From NCBI GenBank assembly GCA_022385805.1, contig MU277684.1:1-29397 (forward strand): DNA of 29,397 nt. The letters are read 5' to 3'. Each line of letters begins with the position of its first letter. The first letter of the stretch is position 1. Below the pieces are notes generated by a model. It was not told where the DNA came from. It saw only the letters and a program-made list of their open reading frames with translations, and ran no database searches. Position numbers and translations under genes: made by a program. Below are positions 10,116 through 19,245 of the stretch, in pieces. Source of the stretch: Pilatotrama ljubarskyi (lineage: Eukaryota > Basidiomycota > Agaricomycetes > Polyporales > Polyporaceae).

Positions 10116-10596
10116 GCGCTGATGGGGATGCTCTGGCTTTGGCAGGCAGGGCCGCTTCGGCCCGTTCTGTGATCGTCGTACGTTGAGCGAACTTGCGCCC
10201 TCATCTGATGAGAGCAAACGCAGAAAGTGAGAGTGCGTTCATACTTGATGCGAAAGCTGCTGACCTGGTTCCAGTTCCGGTGGTATGGCTCAGCAGTCTC
10301 CGAGTCGGGTGACAGCAAACGTTACTATCGTTCCACCAGTGTTGCTTTGCGTAGTTCTCTGGACAGTTACTGCCGCGTTCGGAGATCGCCATTGATACAT
10401 GGCTTCTTATATATGGCTGCGGCGAGGGGCTGTAAATGTATGTCCGCAAAGAAACGGGGGTCGGGCCAGGAACGGCTGGCGTACGCGTGTTGGGCGTGTG
10501 ACGGGACGCGGTTGTGATCACGTGGATCGCGCCAATGACGCGTCACGCGGGTCTGAATCGAGTGGAGAGCTGAGGCCATGTCGCGTTTCTTGCGCC
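10116..10596. other. Intergenic region with the APN1-type promoter
   Basis: This 481-base stretch separates the end of MYND paralog A from the AP-endonuclease start. It contains a TATATA-like sequence near 10408, a CACGTG E-box-like site near 10519, a CCAAT near 10532, and two ACGCGT boxes listed separately. It also holds the optional last exon of paralog A. Confidence 0.5.
10483..10545 (+). promoter_or_regulatory. Paired ACGCGT (MCB-like) elements upstream of the AP-endonuclease gene
   Basis: The MluI cell-cycle box hexamer ACGCGT occurs at 10483-10488 and again at 10538-10543. The second copy is centred in the perfect palindrome TGACGCGTCA (10536-10545), 52 bases before the start codon. 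ACGCGT is the known binding site of the fungal MBF factor at G1/S-expressed replication and repair genes. That it acts here is inference. Confidence 0.45.
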
Positions 10597-12599
10597 ATGT
10601 CTGCCACCCCGCTCATCCTCAGAAGGAGCACGAGACTCACAACCGCCGTCGCCGTCGCCGTCTCGGGCACCGTCCGACGACGTTCTCTCAGCAGCCAATC
10701 CCTCAGCTCTCTCAGCGCTCTCTCTTCAGACGACGATAACCCCAGGCCTGCGAAGCGTCCGCGCATACGCAACACCACGGCCCACTCATCTGCGAATGCT
10801 GCACAAGATAATCCTCCAGACGAGCAACCTGGGCCACTCAAAAAACCGCGTCGCAAAAGAAAGGCGGACATCCCAGAGCTCAAGCCCGACGACTTTGCGC
10901 CCAGGGCACAGAGCTCTTGGAAGATCGGCCCTCACGTCTCCTCAGCCGGGGGGGTGGAGAATGCGATCATCAACGCGGCTTCCGTCGGGTACGTCGCATC
11001 CTCATCCCCTCTGGCGGTACAGGTCGTAGAACGCGAGATCTGCAGTGCGAACGCGTTCGCGATCTTCCTAAAGTCCCAGCGGAAGTGGGAATCCAACGCG
11101 CTCAAGGATGAATCCATCGCCAAGTTCAAGGAGCGTCTGAAGGCGTTCGGCTACCCTCCGTTCCATGTACTGCCTCATGGGAGTTACCTCGTGAACCTAG
11201 GGAACCCCGACCAGTGCGAGGCTCGCTAGTCCACTCCTGTGCAAATAAATGCTAAGGTATATTGCTCCAGAGAAAAGCGGGAAAAGTCGTACGGGTGCTT
11301 CCTGGACGACTTGACACGTTGCGAGCAACTCGGCTTGCGTCTCTATAACTTCCAGTACGTCTCCATGTACGCATTGCTCCGTTCTCTCTTGACCACGCTA
11401 CCGTCAGTCCGGGCTCGACGGTTGGAGCCGGCACCTTGGACGAATCCCTCTCTCTGATAGCTGAATGCATCAACCGCGCACATGAGGAGACGGACAGCGT
11501 CGTCATAGTCCTCGAGAACATGGTACGTCTCCAATGCGACATTCGTGACGGCTGCCTTATGCGCGTACCAGGCTGGCTCGGGCAACGTCATCGGCTCACG
11601 GTTCTCCGAGCTGGGAGATATCATCAAGCAGGTGCGCGACAAGAAGAGAGTAGGCGTGTGTCTAGACACCTGTGCGTGCGCAAATCTGGACTGTGGCTAG
11701 CTGATATGGACGTCGCGTCGCAGGCCACATGTATGCTGCGGTACGTCCCCGTGCAACGCTAGAACTCCCCAACGCGGTCTGACGCCACGCGCAGGGATAC
11801 GACATCACCACCAAAGAGGGATGGCAGTACGTCTCCTTCGCCTCGCCCAATTCGCTCGGCTGCTGACTTGACCAGATCGACCAGTACGCCCGTCCAACGC
11901 GCCCCCCAAGCTTGCGCGCACTGACCTGGACCGAACAGTGGAAGAGTTCGAGCGTGACGTCGGCATCCAGTATCTCCGCGGCATGCACCTCAACGACTCC
12001 AAAGCCGCGCTCGGCAGCAAGAAAGACCGGCACGAGAACATCGGGCTGTACGACTCTCTCCCTCCCCTCCTCCCCTGTCTAAACACACTGACTCGTTGGA
12101 AACGGACAGCGGCCGCCTCGGCCTCGCCACCTTCGCCCGGATCCTCGCCGACCCGCGCACACGCGACATCCCCCTCATCCTCGAGACGCCCGCGTACGAC
12201 GTCCCCTCAGGGTCGAGCGCCGCCGCGCGCGACCGGCTCGCGACTGAGGGCATGGGCGTGTGGCGCGCGGAGGTGGCTGTTTTGAATCGAATCTCGGGAA
12301 GGGGGCTAAGTGGGGAGAGTGCAGGTGAAGGCGAGGAGAATGGGGTGGGGGAGGGTGAGATGGAGGAGATGAGGCGAGAAATTGAGGATGCTGTGAAGAA
12401 GGCAAGTAAACTGCGGGATGCGAAGGGGAAGAAGGTCGATGGCGCTGCGAAGGTGCAGGGCAAGAAGGCGAACCGGAAGAATGGAGCTTTGGAGAAGGAG
12501 GCGGTGGTAGAAGAAGAGGACGAGGACGAGGACGAGGTGGAAGACGATAATGCTGATGTGGCTGAAGATAGCCGGGGCTGCTGCGATTCACAGCACTAA
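10597..12599 (+). CDS. apn1: Endonuclease IV-type AP endonuclease (APN1 family)
   Basis: Ten exons (10597-10988, 11046-11213, 11271-11354, 11408-11522, 11572-11671, 11724-11740, 11795-11826, 11876-11883, 11939-12047, 12110-12599) give 504 residues. The enzyme cleaves DNA 5' of abasic sites in base-excision repair using three zinc ions. All nine zinc ligands of the family are found: H175, H215, E251, D285, H288, H322, D335, H337 and E367. They sit in motifs such as [35 protein letters not shown] and DRHENIG. The first 105 residues are an extension that begins like a mitochondrial presequence (Arg, Ser/Thr, no acids for about 43 residues) and then carries basic clusters ([17 protein letters not shown]) like a nuclear signal. 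The C-terminus is a Lys/Glu-rich tail of about 100 residues ending in an acidic run. Exons of 17 and 8 nt are required for an intact enzyme. Confidence 0.95.
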
Positions 12600-13124
12600 C
12601 CGTGACGACGTTGTGGAGCTGCATGTCGTCGCTGGCTAGAGGACTTCGAGTGGTTTCGCTCGCAGCTCCGCGTATGGCTCGCTTGTGGCTTCAGCGGCTG
12701 CAGTGAATAGCGCAAGACCTTTATCGAATTGACCATGTAGAGGCCCCCCATCACTACGTCTTGACGGTCATCCTCACCCATTTCGGAGTATGAGCTGCCA
12801 CTAGCGTGAAGAAAGCACGTACGGGTCGCGTTCAGAACGAGCCCGGGTTGCACATCGAGTAGATACGCGAGTCAGAGGGGGCCCGACACCACACCAGTAA
12901 AAGTAGGTGGCATAGGTTCAGCGGGAATTCGCCACTACGTGAATGATGAGATGAGAGCGGTGGTTTATACTGTACTTTTCAGACCGACTCGCCGGATACA
13001 GTAACTGCGCAGGGCATCGAACAAGAAGACAGGTCCGAAGGTACCGTCGATGGACCGCCGGTCATGTTTCGCAGACGGAGGTGCCTGTCCCAACGGCAGT
13101 GAGCAGGTGCGCTTCCACTCAGCG
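12600..13124. other. Convergent intergenic region, no gene seen
   Basis: The spacer lies between the ends of the AP-endonuclease gene (plus) and MYND paralog B (minus). It should contain both 3' ends. Short frames here show no family features. Confidence 0.5.
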
Positions 13125-14503
13125 CTACCAGAATACAGCAAAGAGGATGGCGACGATGACGACAGCCAAAGAGATGCACGCGACACCACTTCCTACCATA
13201 GTCCGCCTGCCTCCGCCCGCCCTGAGATAGAGAATGAGGGGCCCCTTCGCCGTGAGACCGGCAGCTGCAATACCAGCTCGTTATCGCAAGATGGCGGTGA
13301 CGGGCCCGCTGCATACTCACCTGGAAAGTTACGGACGGGATACATGTTCTTCAATAAGCGCACATATCGCGGCCGCTCGTATCGTTTCTTCCACTGCATG
13401 AACGGCCCTAGATATTTGGAGAGCCTGCCTTGTATGCAAGCCCTATGGAGGTCGAGAGCGTTCGCACTGGGGTGGGCAAAGTAGCGTCTGTACGCCGAGT
13501 CTAAGCGCTTGGCGTCCGTGGCGTCCCTGCAGTTCATATATCCGTAGTCCGCAAATACCGAAGGGATGAGGGTAGGCGCGGGATCCGTGCTGGAGGCTGT
13601 AGCGAGCTGATCGACGCGGTGCTTCAGGTCCCAAACGGATTTCCGCCAATGTCCAGACATCACGTCGTAGAAGAGCACCGAGCATCCGAGGCCATAGCGC
13701 TCGAACAGGGCCGGGATAGCTGATGACTCGAATGCGACACAGAAATCCTGGAACGAGCAGCAGTTGACGAGCGTCCGATACGCGATAGACAGGCTGATCG
13801 CTTCCCCGTGTGTGAAGGTAGAGACGAACCCAAAGTCGACCCATTCGTCTGAACTCGCATCGGGGTAGATGTTGGCCGCCAGGAAGCAGTAGAGGAGATA
13901 GCAAGAGTTCCGGGTAGGGGGAAGGGCAGCGACATACGCATGTATGTCGATGAGACTGGCTCCTGGAGACCCGCCCGTCATCATCCAAGCGGCGTAAACG
14001 GCCCGCTCACACTCGCCGTCGAGGAGCTCCTTGACGGGTACACTGTCGTCTAGGAGAGCCTGATGCTGCAAAAACCAGGGGTAGCAGTGACCCCTGCACT
14101 CGGGGTGCATGGTATTGAAGGCATCCTTGATACGTTGCACGAGGCGACCCTGCATTCTCCATTGGTGTAATTCCTCCGGTGTAACCTCCGGGAGGAGGAA
14201 AACGCTCCTAAACAAGCTGCACAGCATGATCTCGGACTCGCCGCCTAGGAGTTCCGCCGCTTTGTCAAAGCCGTAATCCCTCCTGGTCTCCTCGTGCCTC
14301 GGGATTTCATTCTGCATGCAGGCCTTGTAGAGGCGATACGCTGTGTTGATGGGTGCGCCGGGTCGACAGTCAAAGATATGAAGAGGCCAGCCAGACTTTT
14401 GACACGCATCGCTGCAGTATACTTGTCTAGAACAATGGAGGCACCGCCTCGTCCCGCTCGCTGTCGTTGAGCAGAACGAGCACACATAACGAGTCGCTGA
14501 CAT
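13125..14503 (-). CDS. MYND-type zinc-finger protein, paralog B, with a C-terminal membrane anchor
   Basis: Two exons (14503-13321 and 13264-13125) separated by a 56-nt GTGAGT...TTGCAG intron give 440 residues. The finger has the same spacing as paralog A (C8-x2-C11, C21-x2-C24, C30-x3-C34, H42-x3-C46). The long shared region follows with RRDYGFDKA, YPWFLQHQALLDD, AWMMTGGS, DEWVDFGFVS, DYGYMNC, RYFAHPSAN and RLLKNMYPV. Splicing changes the frame and yields a tail with two Arg (R414, R415) followed by a hydrophobic helix at about 418-440 (ISLAVVIVAILFAVFW) that ends the protein, as in a tail-anchored membrane protein. If the intron is retained the frame instead closes at 13193 with a soluble tail (436 residues). 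The conserved region is of unknown function. Confidence 0.85.
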
Positions 14504-14821
14504 CTAGCCAACCCCCGCATATGTTCGCGTTTGAGTGGTTGATCCAGACGTCAGATCAAAGTACAAGCGGCTCACCTTCAAGACCAAGGACGCAGACGCA
14601 CTGTCGCAATATCGTCTGAAGGCAGGGATCCGTTCCCCGTGAGTCCGTGAGTCGCTGGCAAGCAGCGTGCACTGTACTCATGCCAGACTTGCGAGAATTG
14701 CGAAGGTCGGTTAACATCCTGTCCAAACAGATGCAACGTGTGCTGCGGTAGTTTGAGCTACCTTACGTACTCGTCTCGCACGAATGGAAAAGGTACGTCT
14801 TCTCGTCTTTGAAGACGGCGC

Positions 14822-15199
14822 TCAGGCTCGAGGCGGCACTGGCACTGGTATTATGTTGATGCCACGAGACTCCACTGTACGCGGCAGCACCGTCAATACA
14901 ACATATTCTGGGATCCCGAGGTGCATCAATATGAAGCGCTGATCCTGATGAGACAGTGCGGATGCTGAATTAGACGTTACCGTAGGACGACCTTGCAAGG
15001 GCGCACGGAGCGATTCAGCCCAGCGGATATGGACGTCCTCCGAGCGCTTAGGGATAGTACGTTGACAGAGGTTGCCGCATCCCACAATCTTAGCCTCAGG
15101 CTTGAGTACTGAAGGCTTGATGACTCGGAGTTCTATCAGCAGGAACGTTGTCTCATTCGCATTGATCATAGAGGCTACATTAACAAGATGCTTGAACAT
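14822..15199 (-). CDS. Unassigned ORF, possibly an exon of an unknown gene
   Basis: An open frame of 125 residues, starting MFKHLVNVASMINANETTF and ending in PVPVPPRA. It has ordinary amino-acid composition with alternating hydrophobic segments, unlike the Arg/Pro-rich shadow frames elsewhere. I recognise no domain. It lies on the same strand as, and downstream of, the frame at 15403-15756. I tried to join the two through the intervening sequence and found no consistent splice pair. It may be a real small gene, a gene remnant, or chance. Confidence 0.2.
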   Translation of the reverse strand: MFKHLVNVASMINANETTFLLIELRVIKPSVLKPEAKIVGCGNLCQRTIPKRSEDVHIRWAESLRAPLQGRPTVTSNSASALSHQDQRFILMHLGIPEYVVLTVLPRTVESRGINIIPVPVPPRA

Positions 15200-15402
15200 A
15201 CGCTAGCACATCTTGTAAGCTGGTACAGTATATATTGCGAGGACGCTCGTGGACAACCGTGCAAACACGTTGAGAAGTACTAACCGATGAAGTAAGTTTC
15301 AAAACAATGATAAGCAGTATAGGCACCAAAAACGTGACATGTATACCTCATTCTCACTGCTGTCACCACCGGAGGCCTCTCAGTATATGAACTCGAAGCG
15401 CC

Positions 15403-15756
15403 TCATCGGGCAACTACTGTAAAATCTGAGCCACTGTCGAACCTCCGGAGTCGCTGGGCTGCCTCGGTGCGTACTGGTATCACGCCCATATATACGAGGC
15501 TTATGACTGCTCCACCTCCATCTAGCACTAGACGTTCCGACGGCTCGCAATCCAGTGGTTCTCCCCTCTCACGTGCGGATGAATCGATGAAGTGTACTCT
15601 GAGGACCTCGGAGGCAACTTTGCCAGCTACTTGTATATGGTAAATTTCTGGTAATTCTTGCCTAACAGCCCGCCGGATACCCGAGCCGTTCTGTATATGC
15701 CGCCTAGCTAACGCCGCAGACCTTGTCCAGTTCCGTTCCTGAACTGCCTCGAGCAT
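15403..15756 (-). CDS. Unassigned ORF, possibly a gene or gene remnant
   Basis: An open frame of 117 residues with a protein-like pattern: an Arg-rich helix at the start, then ELPEIYHIQVAGKVASEVLR and a later segment LVLDGGGAVISLVYMGVIPV. The two hydrophobic strands separated by charged turns look like a small folded domain, but I do not recognise it. It is divergent from the WSC gene, and its start lies about 100 bases from the WSC start codon. Without homologs it could equally be a chance frame. Confidence 0.25.
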   Translation of the reverse strand: MLEAVQERNWTRSAALARRHIQNGSGIRRAVRQELPEIYHIQVAGKVASEVLRVHFIDSSARERGEPLDCEPSERLVLDGGGAVISLVYMGVIPVRTEAAQRLRRFDSGSDFTVVAR

Positions 15757-15857
15757 CTCCGTCCGCCACAGACGCCACGGAGGTCGCTCTCGACTGGCTT
15801 GGCGAAGGATGCGAACGTTTATATGAATGCGGCGAGCTCCACCCTTGCTCTCTTACG

Positions 15858-16655
15858 ATGTTGCGCCGCATCTCACCTCTACGCATGTACAAACTCTCGG
15901 TCTTCGCGTTCATCCTCGGCGCCTCCATACGAAGTGCCTCGTCCTTTGATCCTCCGAACATCCCTCTCAACTGGTCAACGGTCTATCCCTGCGCCGTCGA
16001 CTTCGGCGCGCGCGTCATCGCCGGAGACGTAACCGTCCAGGATCCCAGCAACACGCCCGCGTCCTGCATTGAGCGCTGCGACGCCCAGAACTTCATCTAC
16101 GCCGGCGTCGAGTTCAGCAACGAGTGCCACTGCGGTACGGGTCTGAAGCAGACCCCACGGTCCGCGCCGACGACGGACTGCAACATGCCCTGCAGCGGCG
16201 ACGCCGACCAGTCTTGCGGCGGGTCGTTCCGAATCCAGGTACGCCACCCCTCCCATATGACTGAACCTAGACTGCGAGCGTGCAGCTGTCGACCGCTGAC
16301 CTTCCACTGAATGCAGATTTACAAATCGCCCGCGCTCCCCGGAGGCGGCTGGGCCCTCCAAGGCTGCTTCGTCGACACCCCCGCGTCGTCCGCGTTCGGC
16401 GACCCGGTCGTGCACCACACCTTCGCGACGAACCTCGAGCTCATCGACCAGTGCATCGCGGTCTGCCAGCACATCGGCTACCCGTTCGCGGGCGTCGAGA
16501 ACGGCGAAGACTGTCAGTGCAGTTTCGGGTTCGCGCCGGGCGTGCAGCAGGCAGACGAGTCCGAGTGCAGCACGCTGTGCCCACTCCCTCCAGGCGACGG
16601 GCAAGAGTTCTGTGGCGGCGTCCAACGGTTGATGGTGTATCACTATGTCGGATGA
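15858..16655 (+). CDS. Secreted protein with two WSC domains
   Basis: Two exons (15858-16238 and 16317-16655) give 239 residues. The N-terminus is a signal peptide: a basic start, then the hydrophobic run LSVFAFILGA and small residues at about 26-29. The ATG at 15858 has an A at -3. A second in-frame ATG at 15885 would also leave a signal peptide. Two WSC domains follow, at about 43-128 and 137-236, separated by the intron. Each shows the family's Cys pattern, with CxxRC/CxxVC, the C(H/Q)C core and a final SCGG or FCGG. WSC domains bind polysaccharides such as beta-glucans. No catalytic domain, membrane helix or GPI site is attached, so this is probably a wall- or plant-polymer-binding secreted protein. 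Confidence 0.9.
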
Positions 16656-17083
16656 ACACGCCAAGGAAGCTTTACTCGGAAGGCGGATGCAGTTGCTCCT
16701 AGTCTAGGGGCCATAATAGTCGCCTGTATGGTCCTCCCGGATGTTGCTGTGTACGATATATCTCCTGATTGAGTGCGCTACACTACGAGCCCAGCATCGC
16801 AGCAGCCTTACGTCGCGTGTGGCTGACCTTGATGCACAGCACCCCGCCTTTCGAGAGGGAGGTTTCGGAGATTGTTAGCGCATACAAGCTAGTGAAGGAT
16901 TGATTTGCATAGCCGACGGTCAGGATCCCGCGCTCGTGATCCACGCAGACTGGCATCCAGGGTCGACGCCTAGCCGATGAGAGCGCTCAAGCGGAGAGGG
17001 ACCTCTCCTGCAGTCAACCTTCCGGGTATACACTCATCACCTATCATACAAAGCCCGTGCCCGAAGACCAATACCACCCCCGC
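16656..17083. other. Convergent intergenic region, no gene seen
   Basis: The spacer lies between the ends of the WSC gene (plus) and the P450 gene (minus). I see no coding or RNA signal in it. Confidence 0.5.
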
Positions 17084-19245
17084 TCAATGCGCGAACACCG
17101 GCGCGTCCTTCCTCTTCCTGAACAGCACCTCCGCGTTGTGCGCGGGGAGGTCCGCGGGCCCGAAGCGGAAGTTGGCGGGGCGCTTGCCCTCCTCCGCGAA
17201 CTTGACGTCGTAATTGAGCACCAGGTACGCGAGCATAGTCTTCAGCTCGTTGGCCGCGAAGAACCTCCCCGGGCTGTCAGCGCTATCGTCAGCACTGCGT
17301 TCCACACAACAGCGGCCCTGAATGCGCGGAGACTGACCAAGCGTGCTTCCCGTGCCCGAACGTCAGGAAGTCCACCGAGGTGTTCACGAGCTGGTGCTTG
17401 ACCGCCTCGTCCGCGCCGCCCTCGCGCAGGCGCGCGAAGCGGAAGGGATCGAATGCGTCCGGCGCGGGGTAGCGCGCGCCGTCGGTGTGCGCGGTCGCGG
17501 ACGCCGCGGCGACGAGCGTGCCGCGCGGGATGCGCGTCCCGTCCGAGAGCGTGACGTCTTTCACCGCTTTGCGGAACATTGTCACTGTGCGCGTTGTCAG
17601 CACGCGTGCGCGCGAGGAGTTGCACTGCGGAAGGGATGGGGAAGGGAGCAGCGCAGGGGGAGAGGAGGCGACACGTACAGAGGCTGCCGTCGGCGAGGCG
17701 CATGGACTCCTTGAGGAAGCTGTCGACCTTGCGCATCTTGCCGAGCGAGGTCTTCGTCCATCCCTCCTCCGCGACGATGCTCTCGACTTCTTCGCGGAGG
17801 GGCTGGATGTACTCTGGCCACGCTGCGAGGTTGTACAGCGCGTGCGTGAAGGTCTGTCGCTCCCGTCAGCGTCGGGGTAATAAGTGTAGCGCATGTATGA
17901 CACGTACTCCGCTCGAGGTATGGATAGCGCCAAAGTTCACCAAGAGAACCTTCTCGACGATATGGTCGAACGGCGTGCCCTTCTCGCGCCCCTCGTCCAG
18001 CAGCCACTGCAGGAGGTCGCGCTGCCGCACATCGTCGCCAACCGTCAGTCAGCGATCGCGTCGCATACAAGAAACAGGAGAGGGACGTACAGGTTTCTCC
18101 GCCCAGTCGTCTCCGTACTTCTCGTACATGGCCTGGCGTTCCTGCAGCATGGGCACGACCATCGGCATCAGGATCCGCTTGTTCTTCGATACCATGGTCG
18201 TCATCCGGCCGATGATCCTGTCCGCCCGCGGACGCGGTGAGTCTGTGGAAAGAGGATGAGAGATGAGATGGTATGCTCACGGCTTGAGAAAGTCCGGGAA
18301 GAGGTTGATGAAGAAGGACGTGATGAAGACGTCGTTCGTGAAGTTAACGGCTACTTTGAGATACTCTGGGTCGCGACCTAGCAAGACGACGCAATCAGTA
18401 CCGGCACGTAGAACTCTCGGTAAAAGGACCTACACTTGGGGAGACCGACGATGACCCGGTTGCTCGCCCTCGCAATCACCTGCTGGACGATAGGGAACAC
18501 ACGCACGGAGACCCATTCTGCGAGTGGCCGCAGGAGGTCAACATATACGGAGCCCGACCGATGCCAAGGCGGACTCACCATCCTCCTTAGCGGGTATATA
18601 CTCCTCAAAGGCAGCAGTGACCTCGTCTACCACGTCGGGACAGAGAGCCTGCAAGCTGCGGGTGAGCTTGTCGCGCACGACCGCGACGTGGAACTGGTCG
18701 TCCACGCCAGGACCAAGGGTATGCCGCAACTGCAGCACCTGCGATGGCGCAGTGTTTTACATCAGCATCGCGAGCCTCGCCCCCCAAGGTGCAGTTGGAC
18801 GGAGCCACGGACCTGCGAGGTGCCTTCGACTGCGGACAACTCGTCGTCCGAGCTCTTGCGCAGCTCATCGATGAGCTTAGGCCCGGAGAAGACGGCGAGC
18901 CAGCCGTCGAGCATGGCTACTTTGAACACGGTTCCATAATACTGTGGAATTCGGATAAACACACGTCGTGGAAACTCGAAGATGGCGCTGCACCTTCTGG
19001 TAGCCCTCTCGGAGTAGGCTTTCGGCGTCACGGATGTACCGAATGGCGCCGAGGTACGACAGTAGGGGAGCCGAAGGGCCGACGGTGGGTATGGAATTGA
19101 GCTACGATAGCAGTGAGACTGTGCAAAAGTGAATAATTGGACTAGCTACACTTACAGGGTCAAGACGACGTCGTATGAGATAGGTGACGAGCCATACGGC
19201 TGCGAGCGCGGCCAAGTACTGCCAAGGTGTTTCTTGTCCGAACAT
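17084..19245 (-). CDS. Cytochrome P450 monooxygenase, ent-kaurene-oxidase-like
   Basis: Eleven exons (19245-19156, 19101-18994, 18941-18813, 18738-18579, 18517-18434, 18377-18281, 18217-18091, 18021-17908, 17853-17679, 17584-17338, 17273-17084) give 506 residues, a usual P450 length. An N-terminal helix (about 8-24) anchors it in the ER and is followed by RRRLDP and a proline-containing hinge (SIPTVGPSAP). The I-helix is NFGAIHTSSG (294-303), the ExxR motif is E352-S-M-R355, and the heme loop is FGHGKHAC-PGRFF with the axial ligand C444. The phrases FPDFLKP, KPRDLLQWLLDE and VLNYDVKF match the fungal kaurene-oxidase-like group, which oxidises terpenoids and other lipophilic compounds. The substrate cannot be told. 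The exon 7 acceptor after 18218 was chosen over an earlier AG because only it keeps the frame. No terpene synthase or other pathway gene lies in the window. Confidence 0.93.

Larger units (their letters stand above)
14504..15857. other. Gene-poor stretch between MYND paralog B and the WSC gene
   Basis: This 1.35 kb stretch contains the divergent promoters of its neighbours plus two minus-strand frames listed separately with low confidence. On the plus strand a perfect donor-like GTAAGT occurs near 15292 after a TACTAAC-like sequence, but I could not build a coding exon around it. Confidence 0.4.

Noticed and set aside
10651..10672. A short GCCGTC microsatellite
   Set aside because: It lies in the coding region of the AP endonuclease, encodes a Val/Ala run in the presequence, and is only about three units long.
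12515..12560. A GAGGAC-type repeat
   Set aside because: It simply encodes the acidic Glu/Asp tail of the AP endonuclease, a common low-complexity coding feature.
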